Origin: Uranotaenia lowii
Taxonomy: Eukaryota; Arthropoda; Insecta; Diptera; Culicidae
Reading direction: 5' to 3'
Assembly: GCF_029784155.1 (NCBI RefSeq)
Contig: NC_073691.1
Coordinates: 62,137,746 to 62,201,745, forward strand
Length of the DNA: 64,000 nt
Below, piece after piece: positions 33,052 to 43,223 of the stretch. Positions within the stretch are counted from its first letter, which is position 1, and every line of letters begins with the position of its first letter. A model generated the notes under the pieces. The model was not told the origin of the DNA and searched no databases. It saw only the letters and a list, made by a program, of their open reading frames with translations. A program made the translations under genes and the position numbers.

Positions 33052-36000
33052 GAGGTCGTCGACGTATACGCAAAAATCCTCAAACTAAATTTATTTCACA
33101 GGAGGCGGAAGTAGCTGAATTCGTTTTGAGCATCGAGGGAGATAATCGACCGTTTACCAGGGTCAACGTGATGGGTATCAGCATGCTAGGTTTGTTGGAT
33201 TGCGGAGCGCAGTTAACGGTTATTGGAACCGGAAGTAGAAAGTTATTGAGAGATCTAAAACTCAAAATGCAGCCTACTTCGATCAAATTGTCAGCAGCAG
33301 ATGGAACCAGCATCGGAGTGCAAGGATCCGTAGACATGCCAGTAACTTTCGACGGTCAGACACGAATTGTTTCTACTTTAGTGGCCCCTGGATTGAAACG
33401 TCGCCTTATCTTAGGAATGAATTTTTGGAAGATTTTCAACATTGAGCCCACGATCAGGAGGATGGAAGAGTTTTCCATAGAAGAGCTGGAAGGAGAAATT
33501 AAAGAAGGCGAGTGTCTCACACCTGAACAGATAGAGCAGATTGAGGAGGTGAAGAAGCAATTTAAAGTTTTTGTAGAAGGCGAAAAGTTGGAAGCAACCC
33601 CTTTATATACAGCGAAAATTGAGTTTTTGGAGGAGTTTGAGAACGAGCCACCCATAAGATTGAACCCATATCCATGGTCACCGGAAGTCCAGAAAAGTGT
33701 GAACGAGGAGCTTGATAAATGGATTGAGTCAGGAGTAGTCGAGCGGTCGAACAGCGATTGGGCCTTGCTAATAGTACCGGTAATGAAAAAAGAAACTCTC
33801 GAAGATGGGACCGAACGCATGAAGGTCCGGATGTGTCTCGATGCCAGGAAATTGAACGCGAGAACCCGTCGGGATGCATATCCTCTTCCGCACCAGGACC
33901 GTATCTTGAGCAGGCTGGGGGCGTCAAAGTACTTGACCACAATTGATTTGTCGAAAGCTTTCTGGCAGGTACCTTTGGATCCTCAATCCAGAAAGTATAC
34001 GGCGTTCCGAGTGTTTGGAAGAGGATTATTTCAGTTTCGTCGTCTTCCGTTTGGTCTTGTCAACTCCAGCGCTATATTATCGAAAGTCATGGACGAAACC
34101 TTAGGCTATGGAGAACTGGAACCAAACGTGTTCGTCTACCTTGACGACATCGTCATTGCTAGCAACACGTTTGAGGACCACATTCGTAGCCTGAAGGAAG
34201 TAGCAAACAGACTGGAGAAGGCAAACCTGACAATCAACATGGAAAAATCTAAATTTTGTGTTCCGGAGCTACCCTATTTAGGTTTCATCTTATCTAGTAA
34301 CGGCGTACGACCTAATCCTGACAAAATAGAGGCGATTATTAATTTTGAACGTCCCACATCAGTTAGGTCGCTGAGAAGGTTTCTGGGAATGACAAACTAT
34401 TATCGGAGGTTCATAAGCGAATTCAGCGAAACGACGGCACCATTGACCAACCTTTTAAAAGGGAAACCAAAATCTGTCCATTGGAACGCGCAGGCAGAAG
34501 AAGCATTTAATTGCCTAAAGGAAAAGTTGATAACCGCCCCGATTTTAGCTTGTCCTGATTTCCAGAAACCTTTCACGATCCAAACTGATGCGAGTGACAC
34601 AGCTATTGCAGGAGTCTTAACTCAGGAATCAGAAGGCAGGGAGCACGTGATCGCTTACTTCTCGCGGAAACTCACCATGTCGCAAAGGGCTTGGAAAGCG
34701 GTAGAGAAGGAAGGAGCAGCTGCCCTAGAGGCAATTGAAAAGTTTAGGCCGTATGTAGAAGGGACGCCTTTCACGCTTATTACCGACTCATCAGCGCTAT
34801 CGTTTATCATGAATAGCAAATGGAAACCGTCGTCAAAATTGAGTCGTTGGAGCATGCTTCTACAACAATACGATATGAGCATCAAACACCGCAAGGGTTC
34901 GGAAAACGTGGTTCCTGATGCTCTGTCGCGAGCTGTAGAGGCCATCAATGCACAAAATGACGATTGGTATTCCAAGCTATTCATGAAAGTATCAGATTGT
35001 CCGGAAAATTATGCAGATTTCAAAATTGAGGGTAAGAAATTGTATAAGTATGTTGCAGCCAAAATGGAGACGATGGATTATCGCTACGAGCGGAAATTGT
35101 GTGTTCCCTCCGAGTTAAAAAAAGAAATTCTGGTGAGAGAACACGACCAGGCACTCCACCCAGGGTTTGAGAAGACCATGCACCGGTTGAAGCTTCGATA
35201 TTTCTGGCCCAGAATGGCAGCTGAAACGCGCAACCACATCAATCGATGCAGCACCTGCAAACAATGCAAACCATCCAACATCGCATCCGCACCACCAATG
35301 GGGAACCAGCGTCTCACCAGCAAACCTTTTCAAATATTGGCGCTTGATTTTATACAAAATCTACCGCGTAGCCGCAGCGGGAACTGCCATTTGCTAGTTC
35401 TGATGGACATATTTTCCAAATGGTCGCTTCTCGTTCCGGTAAGAAAGATTGATGGTAAGCAAGTTTGTCAAATTGTTGAGGATTGCTGGATGAGACGGTT
35501 TGGAACCCCAGAAGTAATCATCAGCGACAACGCCACGACATTCCGGGGAAAGGAATTTCAAGCATTGTTGACCCGAAGAGGCATTCGTCACTGGCCCAAC
35601 GCACGTCATCACAGTCAGGCGAATCCAGTGGAGCGTGTGAATAGGACCATCAATGCATGCTTGAGGTCATACATGCAACCGGATCAACGCGTATGGGATT
35701 CCAAGATTGCAGGGGTAGAAGAGTTCCTCAACACTACAATTCACGCTTCTACCGGAATGTCTCCATATTGCATTTTGTACGGCCATGAAAAAATTGTTTC
35801 AGGAGAAGAGCATCGGTTGGAAAGGGAGACGAAGGAGTTCTCCGTGGAAGAACGTGATAATTTCCGCAAAAATTTAAATGAAAAGATTTATCATTTGGTC
35901 AGGGATAATTTACATAAAAGTTACGAAAAATGTCAAAAGAGCTACAATCTGAGACATAAAAAGTTTAGTCCAGCTTACCAGGTAGGGCAGAAAGTCTACA

Positions 36001-36194
36001 AGCGGAATTTTCAATTGTCTTCGGCAGCAGATCGCTATAATGCGAAATATGGTCCGCTGTATACGCCATGCACCGTGATAGCGAAACGCGGTAGTAGCTC
36101 GTATGAGCTTGCAGATGAGGCAGGCAAAAGTCTCGGTGTATTTTCGGCCGCAGACCTCCGCCCGGCAGAAGAAGATCCAGAAACAGCAACCTAA
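33012..36194 (+). CDS. pol: Pol polyprotein: protease, reverse transcriptase, RNase H, integrase
   Basis: The open frame is in -1 relation to gag; the first ATG (33021) lies inside gag, so synthesis as Gag-Pol by frameshifting is expected. Residues counted from 33012: protease LLDCGAQL (D63, DCGA instead of the usual DSGA/DTGA); RT with TTIDLSKAFWQVPL (D312), FRRLPFGLVNSSA and FVYLDDIVIA (D378, D379); RNase H TIQTDASD (D525) and TDSSAL (D592); integrase with zinc-binding H711, H716, C746, C749 and catalytic D779 (LALDFIQ), D839 (IISDNATTF) and E874 (NPVERVNRTI). The frame is uninterrupted and every catalytic residue checked is present. No chromodomain is evident at the C-terminus. Confidence 0.95.
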   Translation: MPSMCKKRKEVVVGGRRRIRKNPQTKFISQEAEVAEFVLSIEGDNRPFTRVNVMGISMLGLLDCGAQLTVIGTGSRKLLRDLKLKMQPTSIKLSAADGTSIGVQGSVDMPVTFDGQTRIVSTLVAPGLKRRLILGMNFWKIFNIEPTIRRMEEFSIEELEGEIKEGECLTPEQIEQIEEVKKQFKVFVEGEKLEATPLYTAKIEFLEEFENEPPIRLNPYPWSPEVQKSVNEELDKWIESGVVERSNSDWALLIVPVMKKETLEDGTERMKVRMCLDARKLNARTRRDAYPLPHQDRILSRLGASKYLTTIDLSKAFWQVPLDPQSRKYTAFRVFGRGLFQFRRLPFGLVNSSAILSKVMDETLGYGELEPNVFVYLDDIVIASNTFEDHIRSLKEVANRLEKANLTINMEKSKFCVPELPYLGFILSSNGVRPNPDKIEAIINFERPTSVRSLRRFLGMTNYYRRFISEFSETTAPLTNLLKGKPKSVHWNAQAEEAFNCLKEKLITAPILACPDFQKPFTIQTDASDTAIAGVLTQESEGREHVIAYFSRKLTMSQRAWKAVEKEGAAALEAIEKFRPYVEGTPFTLITDSSALSFIMNSKWKPSSKLSRWSMLLQQYDMSIKHRKGSENVVPDALSRAVEAINAQNDDWYSKLFMKVSDCPENYADFKIEGKKLYKYVAAKMETMDYRYERKLCVPSELKKEILVREHDQALHPGFEKTMHRLKLRYFWPRMAAETRNHINRCSTCKQCKPSNIASAPPMGNQRLTSKPFQILALDFIQNLPRSRSGNCHLLVLMDIFSKWSLLVPVRKIDGKQVCQIVEDCWMRRFGTPEVIISDNATTFRGKEFQALLTRRGIRHWPNARHHSQANPVERVNRTINACLRSYMQPDQRVWDSKIAGVEEFLNTTIHASTGMSPYCILYGHEKIVSGEEHRLERETKEFSVEERDNFRKNLNEKIYHLVRDNLHKSYEKCQKSYNLRHKKFSPAYQVGQKVYKRNFQLSSAADRYNAKYGPLYTPCTVIAKRGSSSYELADEAGKSLGVFSAADLRPAEEDPETAT
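33027..33033 (+). promoter_or_regulatory. -1 ribosomal frameshift site A AAA AAC
   Basis: The heptamer lies exactly in the gag reading phase (GCA AAA AAC), 15 nt before the gag stop, and slipping back one base enters the pol frame. A AAA AAC is a classical retroviral -1 slippery site. A weak 5-bp stem (CGTCG 33044-33048 with CGACG 33060-33064) starts 10 nt downstream; its role as stimulator is only a suggestion. Confidence 0.85.
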
Positions 36195-37485
36195 AATAAT
36201 AATAATAATAATAGTACACTCAGTCACAACACGGAGTACTACTCTCATGCGTACTTACGTTTTGATTCGTTAGCAGATCGCGCACGTGTTGTGTGGCGTG
36301 AAGATGTCATCGTATACCAGGTTTACGCAAGAGAGAATCAGGCGCTGAGATTGCATCGGGACGCCGATGGATCTCACCAAAGTAGCCAATCCCGTCAAAG
36401 TGAGAGTGAGTGCCAGCGACCATCATCGTCATGGGATCGCAACCGTCCGTCGCCAGCACATATTGAGTGCCGAAAAGACTCGTTAGCACTTAGCAAATAG
36501 ATCGCTCAAAAAAAAAAAAGCACCGAAATGCATTAAGCAAAAGATAAATACAATTTTTCTTTTTGTCAGTAGCATGCAGTTAGAATAATTAATTTTGCAT
36601 GCAGTTAGTATAATAAAAGAAATATTAAGTTTTTGTAATGGCGCCATACAAAAACTCATGCTAGGATAGATAGGATAAAATAGTGTTTAGTTAGGATTTT
36701 TAAATTATTAAATTATTTATTTTTTTAATTCGTTGTAGAAATGTTGTTTGTTGTTTTTTTTAAATCATTACCAATAATTCATTTGGGAAATGCGTTAAAT
36801 AATAAATTATTCAAAAAGTGAAAATTCAGTTATACACGGTACCTAAACACGTTTAGCACGTTAGGAAATCGCCATCTTTCTGAACGCTTGTTTCCAGCAT
36901 CTTTCCATTCTCTCGGGATGGCCACCTGAAGGAATTATGCTGAAAGCAATCATAGTTCAGCCAATATCCGCATTATCTATTCATCTGAGGTTCACCATTA
37001 GCAACATTCTTTTAAAAATGTAGTTCTGTCCAATATTCGTCTTGTTAGTCCGGCAATTATCCATCTGGAAAGCACAACCGTAAAATAACGACCGTCCAAA
37101 TGTTCGTCCGCGTGTTCACTACTGGACTATCATCTTGTATAGTTCCACATCACCGTCAACTGTCAAATGAGATAGTGAGATGAGTACTAAAAACGATCAA
37201 TAATTGCTCGTGTGATTTAAAAGGTTTATCACCAGGAAGGAAATCAAATGTGTTGAATTATGGCAATTTTCCTTAAGGGTAAATTGACCGATAGTTGCCG
37301 CAAGATTTTAAATGGTACTTCATTTTATGATTCTTTTATTAAGTTTTATCCAACTTCGAAAGAAGTTGCTATGAAATTTTGCTCACAGTAATGTTCAAAA
37401 GTTCTGGTTTATCTGTCAATACTTTTTGTAGATAAAATAAGCAATTTATTCTAATTGCTTATTTTGTCGAGGTGGGGACCTTGTG
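36195..37485 (+). other. 3' non-coding region of the LTR element with polypurine tract
   Basis: 1.3 kb between pol and the 3' LTR with no env-like frame. It starts with an (AAT)n run (36196-36214). GAGGTGGGGA at 37469-37478, 7 bp before the 3' LTR, is the likely polypurine tract priming plus-strand synthesis. Confidence 0.7.
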
Positions 37486-38629
37486 TGTAACCGTTGTTAC
37501 AAAAGGTATTAGTTCGTTTTTCAAATATTTTAAATTGTTATAGGTGAGCTGTTGTGTATGTTGTTAAATTTAAGGAAAATAGGGATCATTACATGTATTA
37601 GCTAGTTTGGTTTAAATTTTGAATAACAAGTACACATTATTGTTAGTTTATAATCAGGCGGGCTTCAGCGGGGGTGTTCAACAAAATGTTCATAGTAGTA
37701 TGAACAAGTAGGGGTGGTTCGCCATGTTGGGTGGCATAACTATTGATGAAATGGTAAAAGAAAGGGATGAAGATGACCTAGCTTCCGCTATAGGTCATTT
37801 TTCATTTTGGCGTTCGTGTGTGAATGTTGTGAGTGTCTAAAAAAATTAAAAAGTACGGTTCATGTGGCATTTCCGGCTGAGATCAACGTAGATCATTCAG
37901 GTAATGGTGACCTATTAAAGCTAAAGTTAAGTCCTGTAGTGACATTTTTGCTCGATTACAGGACCTTGTATTCTTGGATCGATTTTTCGATCACAAAAAC
38001 GTCCTCCGAGACCTCACACGCGCACGCGATTCGGCCTAGGTAGTCTTTGACTGCCTACGTCTAATCCGTAAAAGACCCGACTCTCTGGTTCCGTGGAACC
38101 ATCACAGTAAAGGAGAGAAGTCTCAGGCCCGACGGGCCTTAATCATAAAGGAGACCCCCTCTCGGCGCGACCAATACGGCCTTGCTGTGGTCCGCCGATA
38201 GTGTCAAAGAGGGAAGACGCCAGTGCTTACCATTTCGAGTGCCCAAAAGCTACAAATTGGGTACACATCGCCACGTCTCGGTCACCATAGTTACCTGAGA
38301 AACACGAGAGCTCCATCCAGCAGTTCCACGACCTGTATCCTGCAAGCGCGCCAACGAGAAAAATCCGTCGACGGTATGTACACCCTCAAAAGCCAGTGAA
38401 GCTACCCCTGAACCACACCCACACCCACACCCACACTGTAGTAAAAATAAAAACCCAGATCCAAAATTAATTTTCATACTTCTCAATTAGCAAGAAACTC
38501 CACAGTTTGCCTCTTAAAATTTGTTCCGCGTTCCCTCCGTTTACCCAGTAGTAGGCCGACCCTGAGACACAGTTCAGGGGTCTCCTGCTGCTGAGCTAGT
38601 TCCCGGGAGTATTGGGCAAAAAGGTTTTA
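37486..38629 (+). repeat. 3' LTR (1144 bp)
   Basis: Direct copy of 29411-30554, with no difference noticed on reading. Supplies the AATAAA at 38446-38451 for 3'-end formation. Followed by TSD GTTT (38630-38633). Confidence 0.95.
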
Positions 38630-38633
38630 GTTT

Positions 38634-39322
38634 CGTGCGCTAGTTTGTGTGTCTGTTCTCTGTGATATAAGTACTAAAACCATCAATTTCGAGTTAATAA
38701 TGCCTAACGATTGTACATATATTAACCTTTATTAGGACAATGATTCAAATAAAAAACGTTGTTTGTTCTAAATCCAAGACCGAATTAAATTCAAATTGAT
38801 AAATCTAATTTTTTACAAGAAAAACATTGTTTGTTACTTTTGTCCTTTCCAAGACCCTTTGTTTTATTTGACGATTTAAAATTATAGAACCTGATCTAAA
38901 AAATTTATAAACGTTCCACTTATTTTCGTTATTTCAAATTCGTTTTTTAATCGATCATAGTTTTTATTCGATCTATGAAACGTTCAAAAAATTATTCGAG
39001 ATAGCAACTTTAAATCGAAATTCTAATGCACGATGTAAACTATAAAAGTACCTATTTGCTTTGCGCTTTCAATATTTACACCAAAACTTGGAGTTCCTAA
39101 TTTTAATTTTCATCAGTTTCTTATTGCTCATACAGGGAATCAAGTTTCCCAACCTATAGTTTGTCTGAATAATCCTCCAAAATATAATCCAAAGTTAATA
39201 TTGTGAATTCCAAAAATTAACTTTTATTGTCTTTTATTTTGATAACTTGACGAATTTAAATATTAAAAAAATGATTTTACTTCTGGCTTTAATCACTGGC
39301 TTTCCGGAAATAGAAACAGTTT
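38634..39322. other. AT-rich interval without recognised feature
   Basis: Right flank of the LTR element. No ORF, RNA gene or TIR recognised. Confidence 0.4.
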
Positions 39323-39330
39323 CTTCTATT

Positions 39331-40445
39331 TAGAGATGTACCGAATATTCGGTTGACCGCCAAAAAATCGTTAAGCCGAATATTAGGCTCACCGAATAGT
39401 AGAGTTAGGTATTCGGCCAAATAGGCCGAATATTTATTTTTTTTTAGATTTATACAAAAACAGACTTCTCAAATTTTTCAACTGATGATGAATAATTTAT
39501 TAAATATCCAGAAGTAATGTTGAAAAACCTTCAAAAACTTATGGTTTCAGTTAATGATTTTAGATGCAACCGTGTATTTTTCACTGGAGATAGCTCCATA
39601 CTTTGATTTTCGTTTATTCAAAATTTTCTTGATATATCCAGGTTTGCCCATAAACCAAATAAAGAATTCGAGAAAGGTTTAATCTGACTGGGATGGTCAC
39701 ATATTTTCTTAAACTTTCCTGTTTATATCCGGATTTATTCGTTTTTTTTTTGCTTAATCAAATAAAATAAAATCAAATATCTCTTTGAAAATTTTCAAAT
39801 TTTCTGTTACAAAACGATTTCTTAAAGTAAATTTATTCGTTAAATACGATTTGAACATTGCTGTTGGAATTTGATGAAGACTTAAAATTTCAAATAATTT
39901 TATTTCTTTTTTCTCTTGTATGTTTGAGAATAATGCCTAGTTTCTGTTTAGATTTTCCCTTTTATCAAAAAATCGTTCAAACCCGGCCGTGTGGATACGT
40001 GTCGTAGAAAGTATTGTATGCCTAAGGTTAAAGATCATCGTTCTTTTTGGCGACTATTTTGATGACATTCATAAAAAAACAATTTAAATTTGTCCCAGAT
40101 TTCACTGGAATCCAATCTCTTTTGTGATAAACGTCTTAGAAGCGACAAGTCATCTGATGTCCTTTCAGCTAATGGTGACATTTTGAAAATCAAAGAGACC
40201 TCTACTTAAAAAAGATCTGATACATCTGGTTGGGAATACTTGACTTAATAACATGAGGGGCGTTATAATGGCAGAAGTAGAAGATTTCTATTTGAAATAG
40301 AAGTAGAAATAGAAGTATTTCTATTGAAAGCTTAACAGAATATTCGACCGAATATTCGGCCGTATATTCGTTTGGCCGAATAGTTGAAAAGGTCAATAAT
40401 CGGTATTCGGTCGTTCGCCGAATACCACTATTCGGTACATCTCTA
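39331..40445. mobile_element. Non-autonomous hAT element, 8-bp TSD CTTCTATT
   Basis: Ends TAGAGATGTACCGAATA (39331-39347) and its inverse TATTCGGTACATCTCTA (ending 40445). The 8-bp duplication CTTCTATT is exact (39323-39330 and 40446-40453). Multiple TTCGGC/GCCGAA motifs lie within about 110 bp of both ends, the subterminal repeats typical for hAT transposase binding. The 0.9 kb interior has no transposase frame. Confidence 0.93.
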
Positions 40446-40545
40446 CTTCTATTTATCAAATGAAATTCAATCGTCAACTTTTTTTAATTTTATTTTATGT
40501 ATATGAGTAAAAAAAGCCCCTGGGAGTGTAGAGCTTTTGTGACAA

Positions 40546-40818
40546 CACAGAATTTTTTTTGACTATTAGATGTCACTAAAACTGCAACCTTTAAAATAAA
40601 TCAATCTGTAATTAACAAAAACCTGTAATTTTAAATTGTTTTCCTTAGAAGTTAACGAAGATTCATTTATTATTACAGCAAAAGTGGTCCTGTAAAAAAG
40701 TTTAATACTAAAAATTAAATGTCACGTTATTTTTCGACCTGTAAAATTACTGTAAATGTCTTGCTCCTTTTTGTTACAGGACATTTGCGTAATTTTACAG
40801 GAAATATTTTTTGCTGTG
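40546..40818. mobile_element. CACAG-type MITE (TTACAG family), 273 bp
   Basis: Left end CACAGAATTTTTTTTGACTA and right end ATTTTTTGCTGTG. The interior carries repeated CTGTAA/TTACAG motifs and a TGCTCCTTTTTGTTACAGGA segment shared with about 52371-52391. The flanks are AA on both sides, not TA, so the duplication is not certain. Confidence 0.6.
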
Positions 40819-41872
40819 AATGTTTTTACAATTCTCATTTAAGTTTTGATCTGAGTGCAAACACTTTGTTACTAAATGTTTTCTGACGTCGGTGGCTGGT
40901 GGCGGTTGTTGGAGGCGATCAACTATGTGTTTTATTTTGAACAAATTTTCCGTAGTTCAAAATGGATATTAATTTTTCCTAATCGAGAATTTCTATTCCA
41001 AATAGTATATGAATATATTTTAATTATTAATTCAAGATATTACAGCGGAATTTTCAATCAATACTTTAATTGAAAATGAAGAATAGAAATGTTAATTGAG
41101 TTGATTTATAAATAGCACTTATTATCATTTTAAACATAATTAAGTTAATTTACAACCTCATTTGATTTTTTTTTAAGAATTAAGGCGCTTAGGATCAGAG
41201 CAAGGTAACCGAAATCACAGAATATTCTGCAATTTCACAGAATTTTCACCAAAATTTCATCACAGAATCTGTGTCACAGAACACAGAATTTCGAGAAAAT
41301 TCACAGAATTAACAGATTTTTTCAATTTTGTAAGTATTTCCAATGTTTTTCTTTTTGATGTCAATAAAACATTCGGATTTTTAAGTTTATATAGCAAAAT
41401 ATGATAAGATTAGTAAGGTAAATTAATTTTTCTCAAGTAAAATGTTAAAATGACAAAATTTTTTATGAATTTTCAATGATACATATAGAAATATCGTTAC
41501 AGATAACCATTACAGAATTTTTGGGTGAAATCTCAGGTCAGTTTTTTTTGTCAAAACACAGACAGTTTTTCGGTAATCTTGGATCAGAGGGGTGCAAGTG
41601 CCTGAATGATAGTTTCGAGAAAACACGCTTTAAAGTTGTGAAGGTGCTTAATTTTTCATATATTTTTGGAATTCAAGCAGTTTTAATTCAATCAAAAAAG
41701 CAAAAAAAAGTGTTCAAAAAATCGTTAGGTATACCTAGCTCAAAATTGATGATTTTGGGACTTGCAACCCTCTGATACTCAGGGCCTCAATTTTGATTTC
41801 ATTTTTTTTGAAATCTAGTGTTATGTTTTACTGTACTAATTCTGTGCACTTATGACTGAAGCTTTGAATTCT
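40819..41872. other. AT-rich interval without recognised feature
   Basis: Contains a local run of CACAGAAT/CAGAATTT phrases (41210-41310) in tandem-like arrangement. No gene recognised. Confidence 0.4.
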
Positions 41873-41873
41873 G

Positions 41874-43223
41874 GAATTTTTGTAATTTTTGTAATTTTTG
41901 TAATTTTTGTTATTTTTGTTATTTTTGTAATTTTTGTAATTTTTGTAATTTTTGAAGCTTTTGTTATTTTTGTAATTTTTGTTATTTTTGTAATTTTTGT
42001 AATTTTTGTAATTTTTGTAATTTTTGTAATTTTTGTAATTTTTGTAATTTTTGTAATGTTTGTAATTTTTGTAATTTTTGTAATTTTTGTAATTTTTGTA
42101 ATTTTTGTAATTTTTGTAATTTTTGAAATTTTTGTAATTTTTGTAATTTTTGTACTTTTTGTAATTTTTGTAATTTTTGTAATTTTTGTAATTTTTGTAA
42201 TTTTTGTAATTTTTGTAATTTTTGTAATTTTTGTAATTTTTGTAATTTTTGTAATTTTTGTAATTTTTGTAATTTTTGTAATTTTTGTAATTTTTGTAAT
42301 TTTTGTAATTTTTGAAATTTTTGTAATTTTTGTAATTTTTCTAATTTTTGAAATTTTTGTAATTTTTGTAATTTTTCTAATTTTTGAAATTTTTGTAATT
42401 TTTGTAATTTTTGTAATTTTTGTAATTTTTGTAATTTTTGTAATTTTTGTAATTTTTGTAATTTTTGTAATTTTTGTAATTTTTGTAATTTTTGTAATTT
42501 TTGTAATTTTTGTAATTTTTGTAATTTTTGTAATTTTTGTAATTTTTGTAATTTTTGTAATTTTTGTAATTTTTGTAATTTTTGTAATTTTTGTAATTTT
42601 TGTAATTTTTGTAATTTTTGTAATTTATGTAATTTATGTAATTTTGGTAATTTTTGTAATTTTTGTAATTCTTGTAATTTTTGTAACTTTTGTAACTTTT
42701 GTAATATTTGTAATTCTTGTAATTTTTGTAGTTTTTGTAATTTTTGTAATTTTGGTAATTTTTGTAATTTTTGTAATTTTTGTAATTTTGTAATTTTTGT
42801 AATTTTTGTAATTTTTGTAATTTTTGTAATTTTTGTAATTTTTGTAATTTTTGTAATTTTTGTAATTTTTGTAATTTTTGTAATTTTTGTAATTTTTGTA
42901 TTTTTTGTAATTTTTGTAATTTTTGTAGTTTTTGTAACTTTTGTAATTTTTGTAATTTTTGTAATTTTTGTAATTTTTGTAATTTTTGTAATTTTTGTAT
43001 TTTTTGTAATTTTTGTAATTTTTGTAATTTTTGTAATTTTTGTATTTTTTGTAATTTTTGTAATTTTTGTAATTTTTGTAATTTTTGTAATTTTTGTAAT
43101 TTTTGTAATTTTTGTAATTTTTGTAATTTTTGTAATTTTTGTAATTTTTGTAATTTTTGTAATTTTTGTAATTTTTGTAATTTTTGTAATTTTGTAATTC
43201 TTGTATTTTTTGTAATTTTTGTT
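41874..43223 (+). repeat. 9-bp minisatellite (TTTTTGTAA)n, ~1.35 kb
   Basis: About 150 units of TTTTTGTAA with point variants (GAA, CTA, TTA, GTT, CTT). Two units with one base missing (near 42785 and 43190) break the register. Since nine is three codons, one frame stays open for 313 codons of V-I-F; this is a repeat effect, not a gene. Confidence 0.97.

Larger units (their letters stand above)
29411..38629 (+). mobile_element. Complete Ty3/gypsy LTR retrotransposon, 9.2 kb
   Basis: Two direct 1144-bp LTRs flank a leader with primer-binding site, gag, pol (protease-RT-RNase H-integrase) and a 1.3 kb non-coding 3' region with polypurine tract. The LTRs look identical over their length and a 4-bp TSD is present, so the insertion is very recent. 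There is no envelope gene, so it is a retrotransposon rather than an errantivirus. Pol is expressed by a -1 frameshift. A break near the start of gag is described separately. The order RT-RNase H-integrase defines Ty3/gypsy; I do not assign a lineage firmly. Confidence 0.95.

Noticed and set aside
36195..37485. Envelope gene downstream of pol
   Set aside because: No open frame of useful length; only short shadows. The element is not an errantivirus.
41852..42793. 313-codon ORF of V-I-F repeats
   Set aside because: Entirely the 9-bp minisatellite; a unit of three codons keeps any stop-free frame open. No flanking coding sequence.
41874..43223. CRISPR-like regular repeats
   Set aside because: No spacers; it is a simple tandem repeat in a eukaryotic genome.
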